Source of the DNA: Methanobacteriota archaeon
Lineage (GTDB): Archaea > JACRDV01
Reading direction: 5' to 3'
DNA length: 23,713 nt
Assembly: GCA_024860865.1 (NCBI GenBank)
Contig: JACRDV010000108.1
Coordinates: 1-23,713 of the forward strand
The notes under the pieces were generated by a model, which was not told where the DNA came from, ran no database searches, and was given only the letters and a program-made list of their open reading frames with translations. Positions 7,982-14,329 of this stretch are shown piece after piece. How positions within the stretch are numbered: position 1 is the first letter of the stretch; every line of letters starts with the position of its first letter. The position numbers were made by a program, and so were the translations under genes.

Positions 7982-7990
7982 TCTATAAAG
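7982..7990 (-). promoter_or_regulatory. TATA-like box of gdhA
   Basis: Minus-strand CTTTATAGA lies about 55 bases before the gdhA ATG, predicting a transcription start near 7960 and a leader of about 30 bases that includes the GGAGG at 7938-7942. This is a consensus match only. Confidence 0.4.
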
Positions 7991-8129
7991 AAGGTAAAAT
8001 TATTTTTAGTTTATTTCATATTGTAATGTAAACAACAAATATACAGTTAAAATTTGGCACAAGAAACTTAAAATAGTTAACTTTTTGCATCCTAAGTTGG
8101 AAAAAATGCTTTGAATAGAGGAGGAAAAA

Positions 8130-8354
8130 ATGCCAGTAAAGAAATATACAAGCAAAGATGGTAGATTCACAATTGAGATAGATGAAGACAAATGCATAGC
8201 AGCTGGAGAATGCGTAAATTCGTGTCCTGTAAGTCTTTATGAAATAATAGATAGCAAATCAAATCCAGTCAGAATAGATGATTGCACTGAATGCTGTGTC
8301 TGTGTAGAAGTTTGCCCAACAGGAGCGATTAAACATAGTTCGTGCCCAAAATAG
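8130..8354 (+). CDS. Small dicluster ferredoxin with an incomplete first Cys motif
   Basis: This is a 74-residue soluble electron carrier of the bacterial-type 2x[4Fe-4S] fold. The second motif is complete (CTECCVCVEVCP, with one extra Cys). The first reads CIAAGECVNSCP, so the second ligand of CxxCxxCxxxCP is alanine, and cluster I could be [3Fe-4S] or use another ligand. This GAGEC-like form is seen in other archaeal and sulfate-reducer ferredoxins. GAGGAGG lies five bases before the ATG, and a weak TATA-like TTAAAATA is at about 8068-8075. It is divergent from gdhA and faces the ferritin gene. Its redox partner is not evident; the flavodiiron protein and glutamate metabolism are both nearby. 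Confidence 0.9.
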   Translation: MPVKKYTSKDGRFTIEIDEDKCIAAGECVNSCPVSLYEIIDSKSNPVRIDDCTECCVCVEVCPTGAIKHSSCPK

Positions 8355-8438
8355 CATAATCGAAGGCTGAAACTGCACTTCGTAAATACTCCGTTGATAG
8401 TTGATAATTAAAAAAGAAAGAGAGTATGGGGGCAAATA

Positions 8439-8876
8439 CTAAATCTCTTCAAGCATCGTTGTGAATGTATCATGGTGCTCTTCCTCATCTTCCAAAATTT
8501 CCTTGAACATGAAAGCTGTGGTCACATCACCCTCACTTTCAGCCTGCTTTGTTATCAGCTTATAAAAGCTTATTGCATCTTCCTCTGCTTTCACATCTAT
8601 TTCAAGAAATTCTTTTAAGCTGCCTCCAACATCTATTGGCTTTGGCTTGGTAGTTGGCGTTCCAGTCAAATACCATAATCTTTCTGCAATAGTTTCTGCA
8701 TGCTTCATCTCGGTTATTGCAATTTTCTTGAAGATATCCTGCACAGCAACTGCTTTCACACCAATAACCTGCATGTGCTGCCACATATACTGGATACTTA
8801 CTGCAATTTCCATTGCTATTGCATCGTTTAACATTTCTTTCAATTTGTCGCTAACTTTTGTTGCTGGAGCAATCAT
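8439..8876 (-). CDS. Bacterioferritin/ferritin-like diiron protein
   Basis: This 145-residue four-helix-bundle protein is for iron oxidation and storage. Ferroxidase ligands line up with E. coli bacterioferritin: E23, E56, H59 (in EMKHAE), E98 or E99, E131 and H134 (EDEEEHHD). Met57 falls at the place of the haem-ligating Met52 of bacterioferritin, so haem binding between subunits is possible. The sequence is slightly shorter than typical bacterioferritin. AGGAGGT (8886-8892) precedes the ATG at good distance. It sits between the ferredoxin (convergent) and the flavodiiron protein (same strand), consistent with handling iron and oxygen in an anaerobe. Bacterioferritin, ferritin and Dps-like subfamilies are hard to separate without an alignment. 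Confidence 0.87.
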   Translation of the reverse strand: MIAPATKVSDKLKEMLNDAIAMEIAVSIQYMWQHMQVIGVKAVAVQDIFKKIAITEMKHAETIAERLWYLTGTPTTKPKPIDVGGSLKEFLEIDVKAEEDAISFYKLITKQAESEGDVTTAFMFKEILEDEEEHHDTFTTMLEEI

Positions 8877-8892
8877 ATTTTACTACCTCCTT

Positions 8893-9256
8893 TTTCCGTG
8901 TGTAGAATCGGCGGCTAAATAATCTACACTTCTGATATTAAAGTTAATGGTAAAGAAATGACCGATTAAAGCTATTTCTCTGGAGAATAGAAGGCATCAA
9001 GCGAACATAAGATCTTTTTTTAAGGAAACCTAAGTCTGAAAAGGCCATGGCGTCTTTGATAGAAAAATTTGAGGTATAAACTGGCACAAGAGTTAAAAAT
9101 GAATTATAGCACAAGGGGGACGAGAAAAAGAGCGTCAAAATGCTATTGGAGTGGATAAGAGAGAAAGACAATTTAAGACAACATTAAAAAATATGAATTT
9201 AATTTTTAATAATATTCTCTTAATTTACCTCTAACTCTGATTTTGATTTACTATTT
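8893..9256. other. Gene-poor stretch with a possible decayed ORF
   Basis: No intact gene is visible here. On the plus strand from about 9011 to 9181 one frame reads as plausible protein (KPKSEKAMASLIEKFEV, then KGDEKKSVKMLLEWIREKD) interrupted by two stops (9077-9079 and about 9107). This looks like a relic of a short gene, but I cannot assign a family. The minus-strand ORF over the same bases is serine- and phenylalanine-rich and looks spurious. A T-run at 9015-9021 is the only other feature. Confidence 0.3.
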
Positions 9257-9382
9257 TTAATCGCTTATTTTCCTAAAATCAGATTTTGGGGCTCCGCACA
9301 CCGAACACACTTCTGGTGGCTCTTCACCTTCATGAATATACCCGCAAACAGTGCATTCCCATTTTGCTAAATCTAGTGTCCT
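9257..9382 (-). CDS. Rubredoxin-like domain without a start codon, just behind fprA
   Basis: This open stretch of 41 codons ends at TAA (9257-9259) and encodes a short rubredoxin of the rubrerythrin-tail type: KWECTVCGYIHEGEE, then PPEVCSVCGAPK, with two CxxC knuckles for one iron. Upstream the frame is closed by a TAA at 9383-9385, and no ATG, GTG or TTG lies between that stop and the first CxxC. The domain begins eight codons after the stop and overlaps the end of fprA in another frame. Either it was the C-terminal domain of a flavorubredoxin and one A was lost in GTTAAAGGA, or it was a separate gene whose TTG/ATG start is now TTA (LAKW where MAKW is usual). The rubredoxin identity is firm; the expression route is not. 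Confidence 0.75.
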   Translation of the reverse strand, partial: RTLDLAKWECTVCGYIHEGEEPPEVCSVCGAPKSDFRKISD

Positions 9383-10557
9383 TTAACCTTTCTTGCAACT
9401 TTTTTCCCCAGTTCAAAACATTCCCTAATTTCATTATCGTTAGGTACATATTTGATTTCAAGTCCAGGCTCTATCACATCAAAACCAGCTTTTTTTAATT
9501 CTTCGTTTATTGCTCTTACAGCCCCACCACCCCAACCATAAGAACCAAAGGCAGCTCCAATTTTACCTTTCGGTCTTAATCCTTTTAAGAACGACAAAAA
9601 ACCAGCTACAGTTGGAAACATTCCGTTATTGAGAGTGGGAGAGCCGACTAAAATTGCTTTAGCATCTAAAACCTCTTCAATTATATCGCTCCAATCGCTC
9701 TTGCGTAAATGAAACAATCTGACTTCAACTCCTTCGCTAGAAATGCCATTCAAAATTTCTTTTGCCATTTTATCTGTGCTTTCCCACATTGTGTCGTAAA
9801 TTATTAAGACCTTGTCTTTGGCTTTGCCTTCAGCCCAGTCAGCATAGGCTTGAATTATTCTCTCTGGGCTCTTGCGCCATATTGTGCCGTGAGCTGGGGC
9901 AATCATTTCTATCATTATGCCCATATCCTTGATTTCTTGAATTTTCTTTAATACCAAAGGTGCATAGGGCATTACAATGGTAGCATAGTATCTAGCTGCT
10001 GCATTCATTACCATATCTCCAACTTCATCCTCAAATCTTTGAGGAGTTGCGATATGTTGTCCAAAAGCATCATTTGGCAAAAGAATTCGATCTTCTTTAA
10101 TATACGTGAACATGCTGTCTGGCCAATGCAACATTGGAGCTGAAATGAACAATAAGTTCTTTTTGCCTAGATTTAGTTCATCGCCAGTTTTCACAGTGAT
10201 AAAATCACAACTGATCTTATGGTGTTTAAGCAGCCCTTCCTTACCCTTTTCTGTTGCAATCACTCTGGCTTTAGTAGCCTCTTTCATTACATCTGGCAAG
10301 CTTCCTGAGTGATCCATCTCTGCATGATTTGAAATAACATAATCGATTTTCTTAGGATCTATAATATCCTTAATCCTTGTTAACATTTCATCAGAAAAAC
10401 CATGCTTTACAACGTCAACCAGTGCTACCTTCTCATCAATAATTAAGTAAGCATTGTACGTTGTTCCTCTAGGGGTGCTATAGGAGCCGCAAAACCGTAT
10501 ATTCCAATCTATAGCACCGACCCAATAAACTCCTTCAGCTAATTTTATTTCATTCAT
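9373..10557 (-). CDS. fprA: F420H2 oxidase-type flavodiiron protein (FprA)
   Basis: This 394-residue soluble A-type flavoprotein reduces O2 to water (or NO to N2O), protecting anaerobes. The N-terminal metallo-beta-lactamase-like domain (about 1-250) has every diiron ligand: HxExDH at H78-E80-D82-H83, H144 (MLHWPDS), D163 (PNDAFGQH) and H223 (APAHGTIW). A flavodoxin domain (about 250-394) binds FMN, with YDTMWESTDKMA as the phosphate loop and SYGWGGGA near the flavin. In methanogens the donor is F420H2, elsewhere rubredoxin; a rubredoxin domain lies immediately downstream out of frame, and a ferredoxin is nearby. A GGGGG stretch precedes the ATG. The last residues (VARKVKGH) are where a single-base loss would have cut a fusion. 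Confidence 0.94.
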   Translation of the reverse strand: MNEIKLAEGVYWVGAIDWNIRFCGSYSTPRGTTYNAYLIIDEKVALVDVVKHGFSDEMLTRIKDIIDPKKIDYVISNHAEMDHSGSLPDVMKEATKARVIATEKGKEGLLKHHKISCDFITVKTGDELNLGKKNLLFISAPMLHWPDSMFTYIKEDRILLPNDAFGQHIATPQRFEDEVGDMVMNAAARYYATIVMPYAPLVLKKIQEIKDMGIMIEMIAPAHGTIWRKSPERIIQAYADWAEGKAKDKVLIIYDTMWESTDKMAKEILNGISSEGVEVRLFHLRKSDWSDIIEEVLDAKAILVGSPTLNNGMFPTVAGFLSFLKGLRPKGKIGAAFGSYGWGGGAVRAINEELKKAGFDVIEPGLEIKYVPNDNEIRECFELGKKVARKVKGH

Positions 10558-10645
10558 TCTAAACTTTCCCCCTATCTCAATTTATTTAATTTTTGAAAAA
10601 GCTCTTAAGGAATTAATTGTTATTTATTTTAACTACTTACTTACG

Positions 10646-12070
10646 TTATTTTTTTCTTCTTGAAGAATTTCTTAGTATCTCGTAAAGGAGCAAAGGTATT
10701 ACGGTCAAAATTAGTACTGTGGTTGGTCCACATATCCCCTTGGTTGGCACGTTAATAGTTGATTTTTTGCTAGCCATTTCTACAATTGGTATTTTCATAG
10801 CTCCTTTGCCAAAGAGAGAGTCGATAAGATATTGAGGAGCTGTTCTATAATTTAGCCTAGCTTCTGCTGTGATTGGCCCTTTGATATCAGTAGGTAATTT
10901 GAAGGTGTATTTTTCTATAGCTGTTCCTTTTGGAGGTATACGTTTATCAAAAAGCACGCTCTCAGCTAGCCACACTTTAGGTGTTGGCTTGCCTTGCGCA
11001 TCCGCCAAGACAGTGTGATAAATGGTTGCATTTGGATCTATATTTCCATCAGCATCTAATTCACCAGATTTAAAAATTTCCTTTCCCTTAGCATCCTTTA
11101 CGGTTAGCTCCAACCACATCTCCCGAGCTTCAGTTAAGCCAGTAGGTAATTTATGTCCACAACCAACATTTGAAATTGTTATTTCAACGGTAATCATGTC
11201 ACCAATTGCAGCAGTTGATGGGACACTTATGTCCAGCACCGCCGCGGCCTTTAACCTCTGGATTGCTAATTCTCTGTGCTTTGAAGACTCTGTGTATATA
11301 GTATTCCCTCCAACAAAATAATGGGTATAAATGTGCTCACGTTCTGGACCCATGGTCGCAGCTTTTCCTGGATTCCTCTGAAATTTTGTTACTCCAGGAG
11401 TCATATGGCAGTCTTGGCATTGAACTCCTTCTTTAGAGTAAGGCCCTTCTTTCCATTCGGTATATGTGCTTTCTAAGGGTAACTTGTTAACCGGATGACT
11501 TACATCGTGACACATGCCGCAAAATTCAGCTTTAGTATGCAATACTGAAAACTGAGTCTCGTGGAAGGGAGAAACAGCATCCTTGAATGGACCTCTTTTG
11601 ACTTTCCCAGGTGAAGAAACATAAGGGGCGTTACCTATCCCCTTACTTTCAGAAACAGTGTGACAAAAATCACATTGCACACCTTTCTTGGCAATATCAC
11701 TTAATTTCGAGCCATCTACCGGGGGTACTTCTCCAGAAACCAAACCTACAGGAGTATGACAGCGGGCACAGAAAGTATCTGTAAGACCATTTGTCTCCTT
11801 GCTTGCTAAGATGAAAAGTTTTTGATAGAATTGATCTTGATCCGAATTGGAGTGCATTGATCCCTTCCATTGGGCATAAATATCTGTATGGCATCCTCCG
11901 CATGTCTCTGGACTGGTAAACTGATTAGACTTCAATTCGCCGAATTCAGTTTGACGGGTAACTTCGCTTAAGGCATTGATTGCTTCTTCATGAGTAGTCG
12001 CAACTAGTGTAATTGAAAGAAGAAATCCTATAATAGTTGCTAAAAATAATTTATTCAACCTTACTTTCAA
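10646..12070 (-). CDS. Secreted pentahaem cytochrome c with CGP-CTERM-like anchor
   Basis: This is a 474-residue exported c-type cytochrome. A signal peptide occupies about residues 1-25 (KLFLATIIGFLLSITLVA). Five CxxCH haem sites follow at C57, C101, C133, C184 and C218; the first, in SPETCGGCHTDIYAQWKGS, is characteristic of the cytochrome c554/multihaem family. Residues about 270-435 form a haem-free beta-rich region. The tail begins C447-G-P, then a hydrophobic helix (TVLILTVIPLLLYEIL) and basic RRKK, as in the CGP-CTERM sorting signal of Thermococcales surface proteins. It likely moves electrons at the cell surface; donor and acceptor are unknown. No haem-lyase genes are in the window. 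The start is TTG at 12070; a second TTG at 12058 is possible. Confidence 0.88.
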   Translation of the reverse strand: MKVRLNKLFLATIIGFLLSITLVATTHEEAINALSEVTRQTEFGELKSNQFTSPETCGGCHTDIYAQWKGSMHSNSDQDQFYQKLFILASKETNGLTDTFCARCHTPVGLVSGEVPPVDGSKLSDIAKKGVQCDFCHTVSESKGIGNAPYVSSPGKVKRGPFKDAVSPFHETQFSVLHTKAEFCGMCHDVSHPVNKLPLESTYTEWKEGPYSKEGVQCQDCHMTPGVTKFQRNPGKAATMGPEREHIYTHYFVGGNTIYTESSKHRELAIQRLKAAAVLDISVPSTAAIGDMITVEITISNVGCGHKLPTGLTEAREMWLELTVKDAKGKEIFKSGELDADGNIDPNATIYHTVLADAQGKPTPKVWLAESVLFDKRIPPKGTAIEKYTFKLPTDIKGPITAEARLNYRTAPQYLIDSLFGKGAMKIPIVEMASKKSTINVPTKGICGPTTVLILTVIPLLLYEILRNSSRRKK

Positions 12071-12149
12071 ATCAATTCTTCCGCTTTCCTACTTTCTTAA
12101 CATTACTATTTTAATTTAATAAGTTTTCTATTCGAGCAAGTATGTCGTC

Positions 12150-13640
12150 TCAGCTTGAAAGCAATTTTATTGCCTTATTAAGTATTGTATTTGCTTTTAA
12201 AAGAACCTGCTTATGCTCTTGAAGTATTTTCTCAGACTGAGCAATTATTTTTTTATGAATTTTTAGAGAACGCAAGACTTCTCTTGGGGCTGGTCCGCCA
12301 ATAATTGATCTTTTCTCAACAAATTTTTTCGGGTCAAGTGCAGCTTGAACTGTTTTATTAGATAATCCAAGAGATTTACCAATTACATCTCTTGCAACTT
12401 CATCAATTAACTCTGAGTTAATCTCGGCAGGAGTTTTGCAAGATTCGATAGCCTTAGCGACTGCTTTACCAACTATCGTATGAGCTGTTCTAAATGGCAA
12501 ATTTTTTTCTCTTACAATAGTATCCGCTAGCTCTGTCGCTGTTGAAAAGTTTGAAGAAGCGAGCTGCATCATGCGCTCTTTTTTAATTGTCATTGTTGAG
12601 AGCATATTAGCTAATACTGGTAAAGTTGATTTTGCAACATCTACGGCATCCCAAAGTAAAGGAGTTAATTCTTGAAAGTCGCGATTATAACTAGTAGGAA
12701 CTGCTTTTAAAATCATAAATGCGCCAGTTAAATCTCCAAGCACTCTTCCAGTTTTTGCTCTTATTAACTCAGCTACATCTGGATTCTTTTTTTGCGGCAT
12801 TATGCTACTTGTTGAGCTATACTCTTCAGCTAGTTCAATCATTCCAAATTCATATGTGCTCCATAGAATAATTTCTTCAGCTAATCTGCCTACATTAATC
12901 ATTAATGTTCCCAAAGCCGATAATGTTTCAACTAAAAAATCTCTTGATGTAACTGCATCTAATGAATTCTCAATTAAACTATTAAACCCAAGTAACTCCG
13001 CAGTTCTTTTTCTGTCAATTGGAAAACCTGTGGTTGCAATTGCTGCTGCGCCGAGTGGGCTTTTATTTACGTTAAGATAGGCTTGATCCAAACGAGCCAA
13101 GTCGCGCCCAAATGCGTCTACGTAAGAGATCAAATAATGTGCAAAAGTAATTGGCTGAGCGTGTTGGAGATGAGTGTATCCCAAGGTAACTGTTTCAACA
13201 TTTTCAGCAGCAAGATCGAGTAATACTTTTTGAAGCTTAATTAATGACTCTGAAATTAAATTCAGCTCTGCGCGCAAAGCTATCCTTAAATCAGTTGAGA
13301 CCAAGTCATTTCTGCTGCGACCAGTATGAATTCTTCCGCCAACATCCTCGCCTAACTTTTCAATTAAATACTTTTCAACTGCAATATGAATATCTTCACT
13401 AGTTGTATCAAGAGCTTCAAAACCTTTGTCCTCTAAATCTTCAAGAACTTTTAGAATTTTGCTTGTTACTGCTTTTGAAATAATTTTTTTCTCAGCCAGC
13501 ATAATAGCATGAGCTTTATTAACAAGTATATCTGCATTGAATATCCTTCTATCAATTAAAAATGAAGAGGTATAGCTAATTGCGTCTTCACTCATTTTCT
13601 CTTTAAATCTTCCAATTCTAATGATATCTTTGCTGGACAT
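12150..13640 (-). CDS. argH: Argininosuccinate lyase
   Basis: This 496-residue enzyme splits argininosuccinate into arginine and fumarate, the last step of arginine biosynthesis. It has the fumarase/aspartase signature SSIMPQKKNPDVAELIR and the substrate-binding blocks HTGRSRNDLVSTDLR and YTHLQHAQPITFAHY. Length is typical. I chose the ATG at 13640 because homology (RIGRFKEKM) begins right after it; GTG at 13649 would add three residues. A TATA-like stretch CTATTTTTAG at about 13672-13681 lies inside the adjacent PIN remnant and could drive the gene. No other arginine genes are in the window, so it appears to be transcribed alone. Confidence 0.96.
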   Translation of the reverse strand: MSSKDIIRIGRFKEKMSEDAISYTSSFLIDRRIFNADILVNKAHAIMLAEKKIISKAVTSKILKVLEDLEDKGFEALDTTSEDIHIAVEKYLIEKLGEDVGGRIHTGRSRNDLVSTDLRIALRAELNLISESLIKLQKVLLDLAAENVETVTLGYTHLQHAQPITFAHYLISYVDAFGRDLARLDQAYLNVNKSPLGAAAIATTGFPIDRKRTAELLGFNSLIENSLDAVTSRDFLVETLSALGTLMINVGRLAEEIILWSTYEFGMIELAEEYSSTSSIMPQKKNPDVAELIRAKTGRVLGDLTGAFMILKAVPTSYNRDFQELTPLLWDAVDVAKSTLPVLANMLSTMTIKKERMMQLASSNFSTATELADTIVREKNLPFRTAHTIVGKAVAKAIESCKTPAEINSELIDEVARDVIGKSLGLSNKTVQAALDPKKFVEKRSIIGGPAPREVLRSLKIHKKIIAQSEKILQEHKQVLLKANTILNKAIKLLSS

Positions 13641-13664
13641 AAAACTCACTATCTTTTTTTGTCA

Positions 13665-13802
13665 TCAATCTAAAAATAGATCAAATATTAGCACGGTACC
13701 GCCCTTGTCTAAAAAATTCAGCAATACTCTTATTTGCTCCTTTGAATCGACATTAATTTTTATGCCAAATGCTGGCAGTAGATAAGTTGTATCTAAAACC
13801 AC
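13665..13802 (-). pseudogene. Truncated PIN-domain (VapC-like) toxin remnant
   Basis: A GTG-initiated frame of 45 codons encodes VLDTTYLLPAFGIKINVD followed by a helix and TVLIFDLFLD before TGA. VLDTTYLLP is the first strand of many archaeal PIN ribonucleases, including the first catalytic aspartate. A full PIN domain has about 130 residues; the later acidic catalytic residues are missing and argH begins just after. It points away from the AbrB-type gene at 13871, whereas VapC normally follows its antitoxin on the same strand. This is best read as a relic left by rearrangement. Recognition rests on a short but characteristic segment. Confidence 0.6.
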
Positions 13803-13830
13803 TTTTCTGATGATAGAAAATTCACAGAAA

Positions 13831-13839
13831 TTTATATTA
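13831..13839 (+). promoter_or_regulatory. TATA box and strong Shine-Dalgarno of the AbrB-like gene
   Basis: TTTATATTA at 13831-13839, preceded by purine-rich CAGAAA, predicts transcription from about 13857. AGGTGAT (13861-13867), a near-perfect complement of the 16S tail, then selects the TTG at 13871 as the start codon. The leader is only about a dozen bases. Confidence 0.55.
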
Positions 13840-13870
13840 CCAGATATATTAAGTTATTTCAGGTGATAGT

Positions 13871-14101
13871 TTGGCTGTTGCTCTCGGCAAAGTTGGGAGT
13901 AAAGGAGAACTTTTTCCTCCAAAAGAGATAAAGGAAGAAGCTGAGTTTAAGCCTGGAGATATGGTCGTCTTTAAAGCTGAAAAGGGCAAGATTGAAGTGA
14001 TTAAAGTTCCTACAATCAAAGAAGCCTTTAACCAGAAAAGCTTCGCTAAAATTTCTTTTAAAGAATTTGAGGAAATGACGGAAGAGGTTATAGGGCCATA
14101 A
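13871..14101 (+). CDS. AbrB/SpoVT/MazE-type swapped-hairpin protein (antitoxin-like)
   Basis: This 76-residue protein starts with a swapped-hairpin AbrB DNA-binding domain: VALGKVGSKGELFPPKEIKEEA followed by FKPGDMVVFKAEKGKIEVIKV. The C-terminal third (AFNQKSFAKISFKEFEEMTEE) is charged and resembles the toxin-binding tail of VapB-like antitoxins. In archaea such genes are usually followed by a VapC PIN gene. Here none follows, and only a 45-codon PIN fragment remains on the opposite strand upstream. The start is TTG, fixed by AGGTGAT a few bases before. It may be an orphan antitoxin or have become a regulator; autoregulation would fit family habit but no operator is evident. Confidence 0.8.
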   Translation: MAVALGKVGSKGELFPPKEIKEEAEFKPGDMVVFKAEKGKIEVIKVPTIKEAFNQKSFAKISFKEFEEMTEEVIGP

Positions 14102-14329
14102 TTGTCTTTTCAGATTTTCTGTTCACATTTCGGGATAATCAAATCTTTGGTTTAGACAACTTCTGAAGGAAAGTGCACTCAACATAAATGAGAACTTGGA
14201 AGGAAAAAACGAGAGTATTTAGTTGCAATTGGGCTGAGGGATAATTAACTTAACTAAAGTATCATATGAAACTAAAGTTTAAGACTTAAGGAAATATTTT
14301 TATTTGACTTTTAAAAGCTGAAAGGCAGA

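Noticed and set aside
8391-8404. GTTGATA tandem between ferredoxin and ferritin genes
   Set aside because: A 7-bp tandem in a convergent, non-promoter gap; too short and too AT-rich to claim a function.
8944-9171. Minus-strand 75-residue ORF rich in Ser, Phe and Leu
   Set aside because: No Shine-Dalgarno, no motif, and low-complexity composition typical of non-coding AT-rich DNA.
9286-9498. Plus-strand ORF over the end of fprA
   Set aside because: It is antisense to the rubredoxin domain and fprA, both clearly coding on the minus strand.
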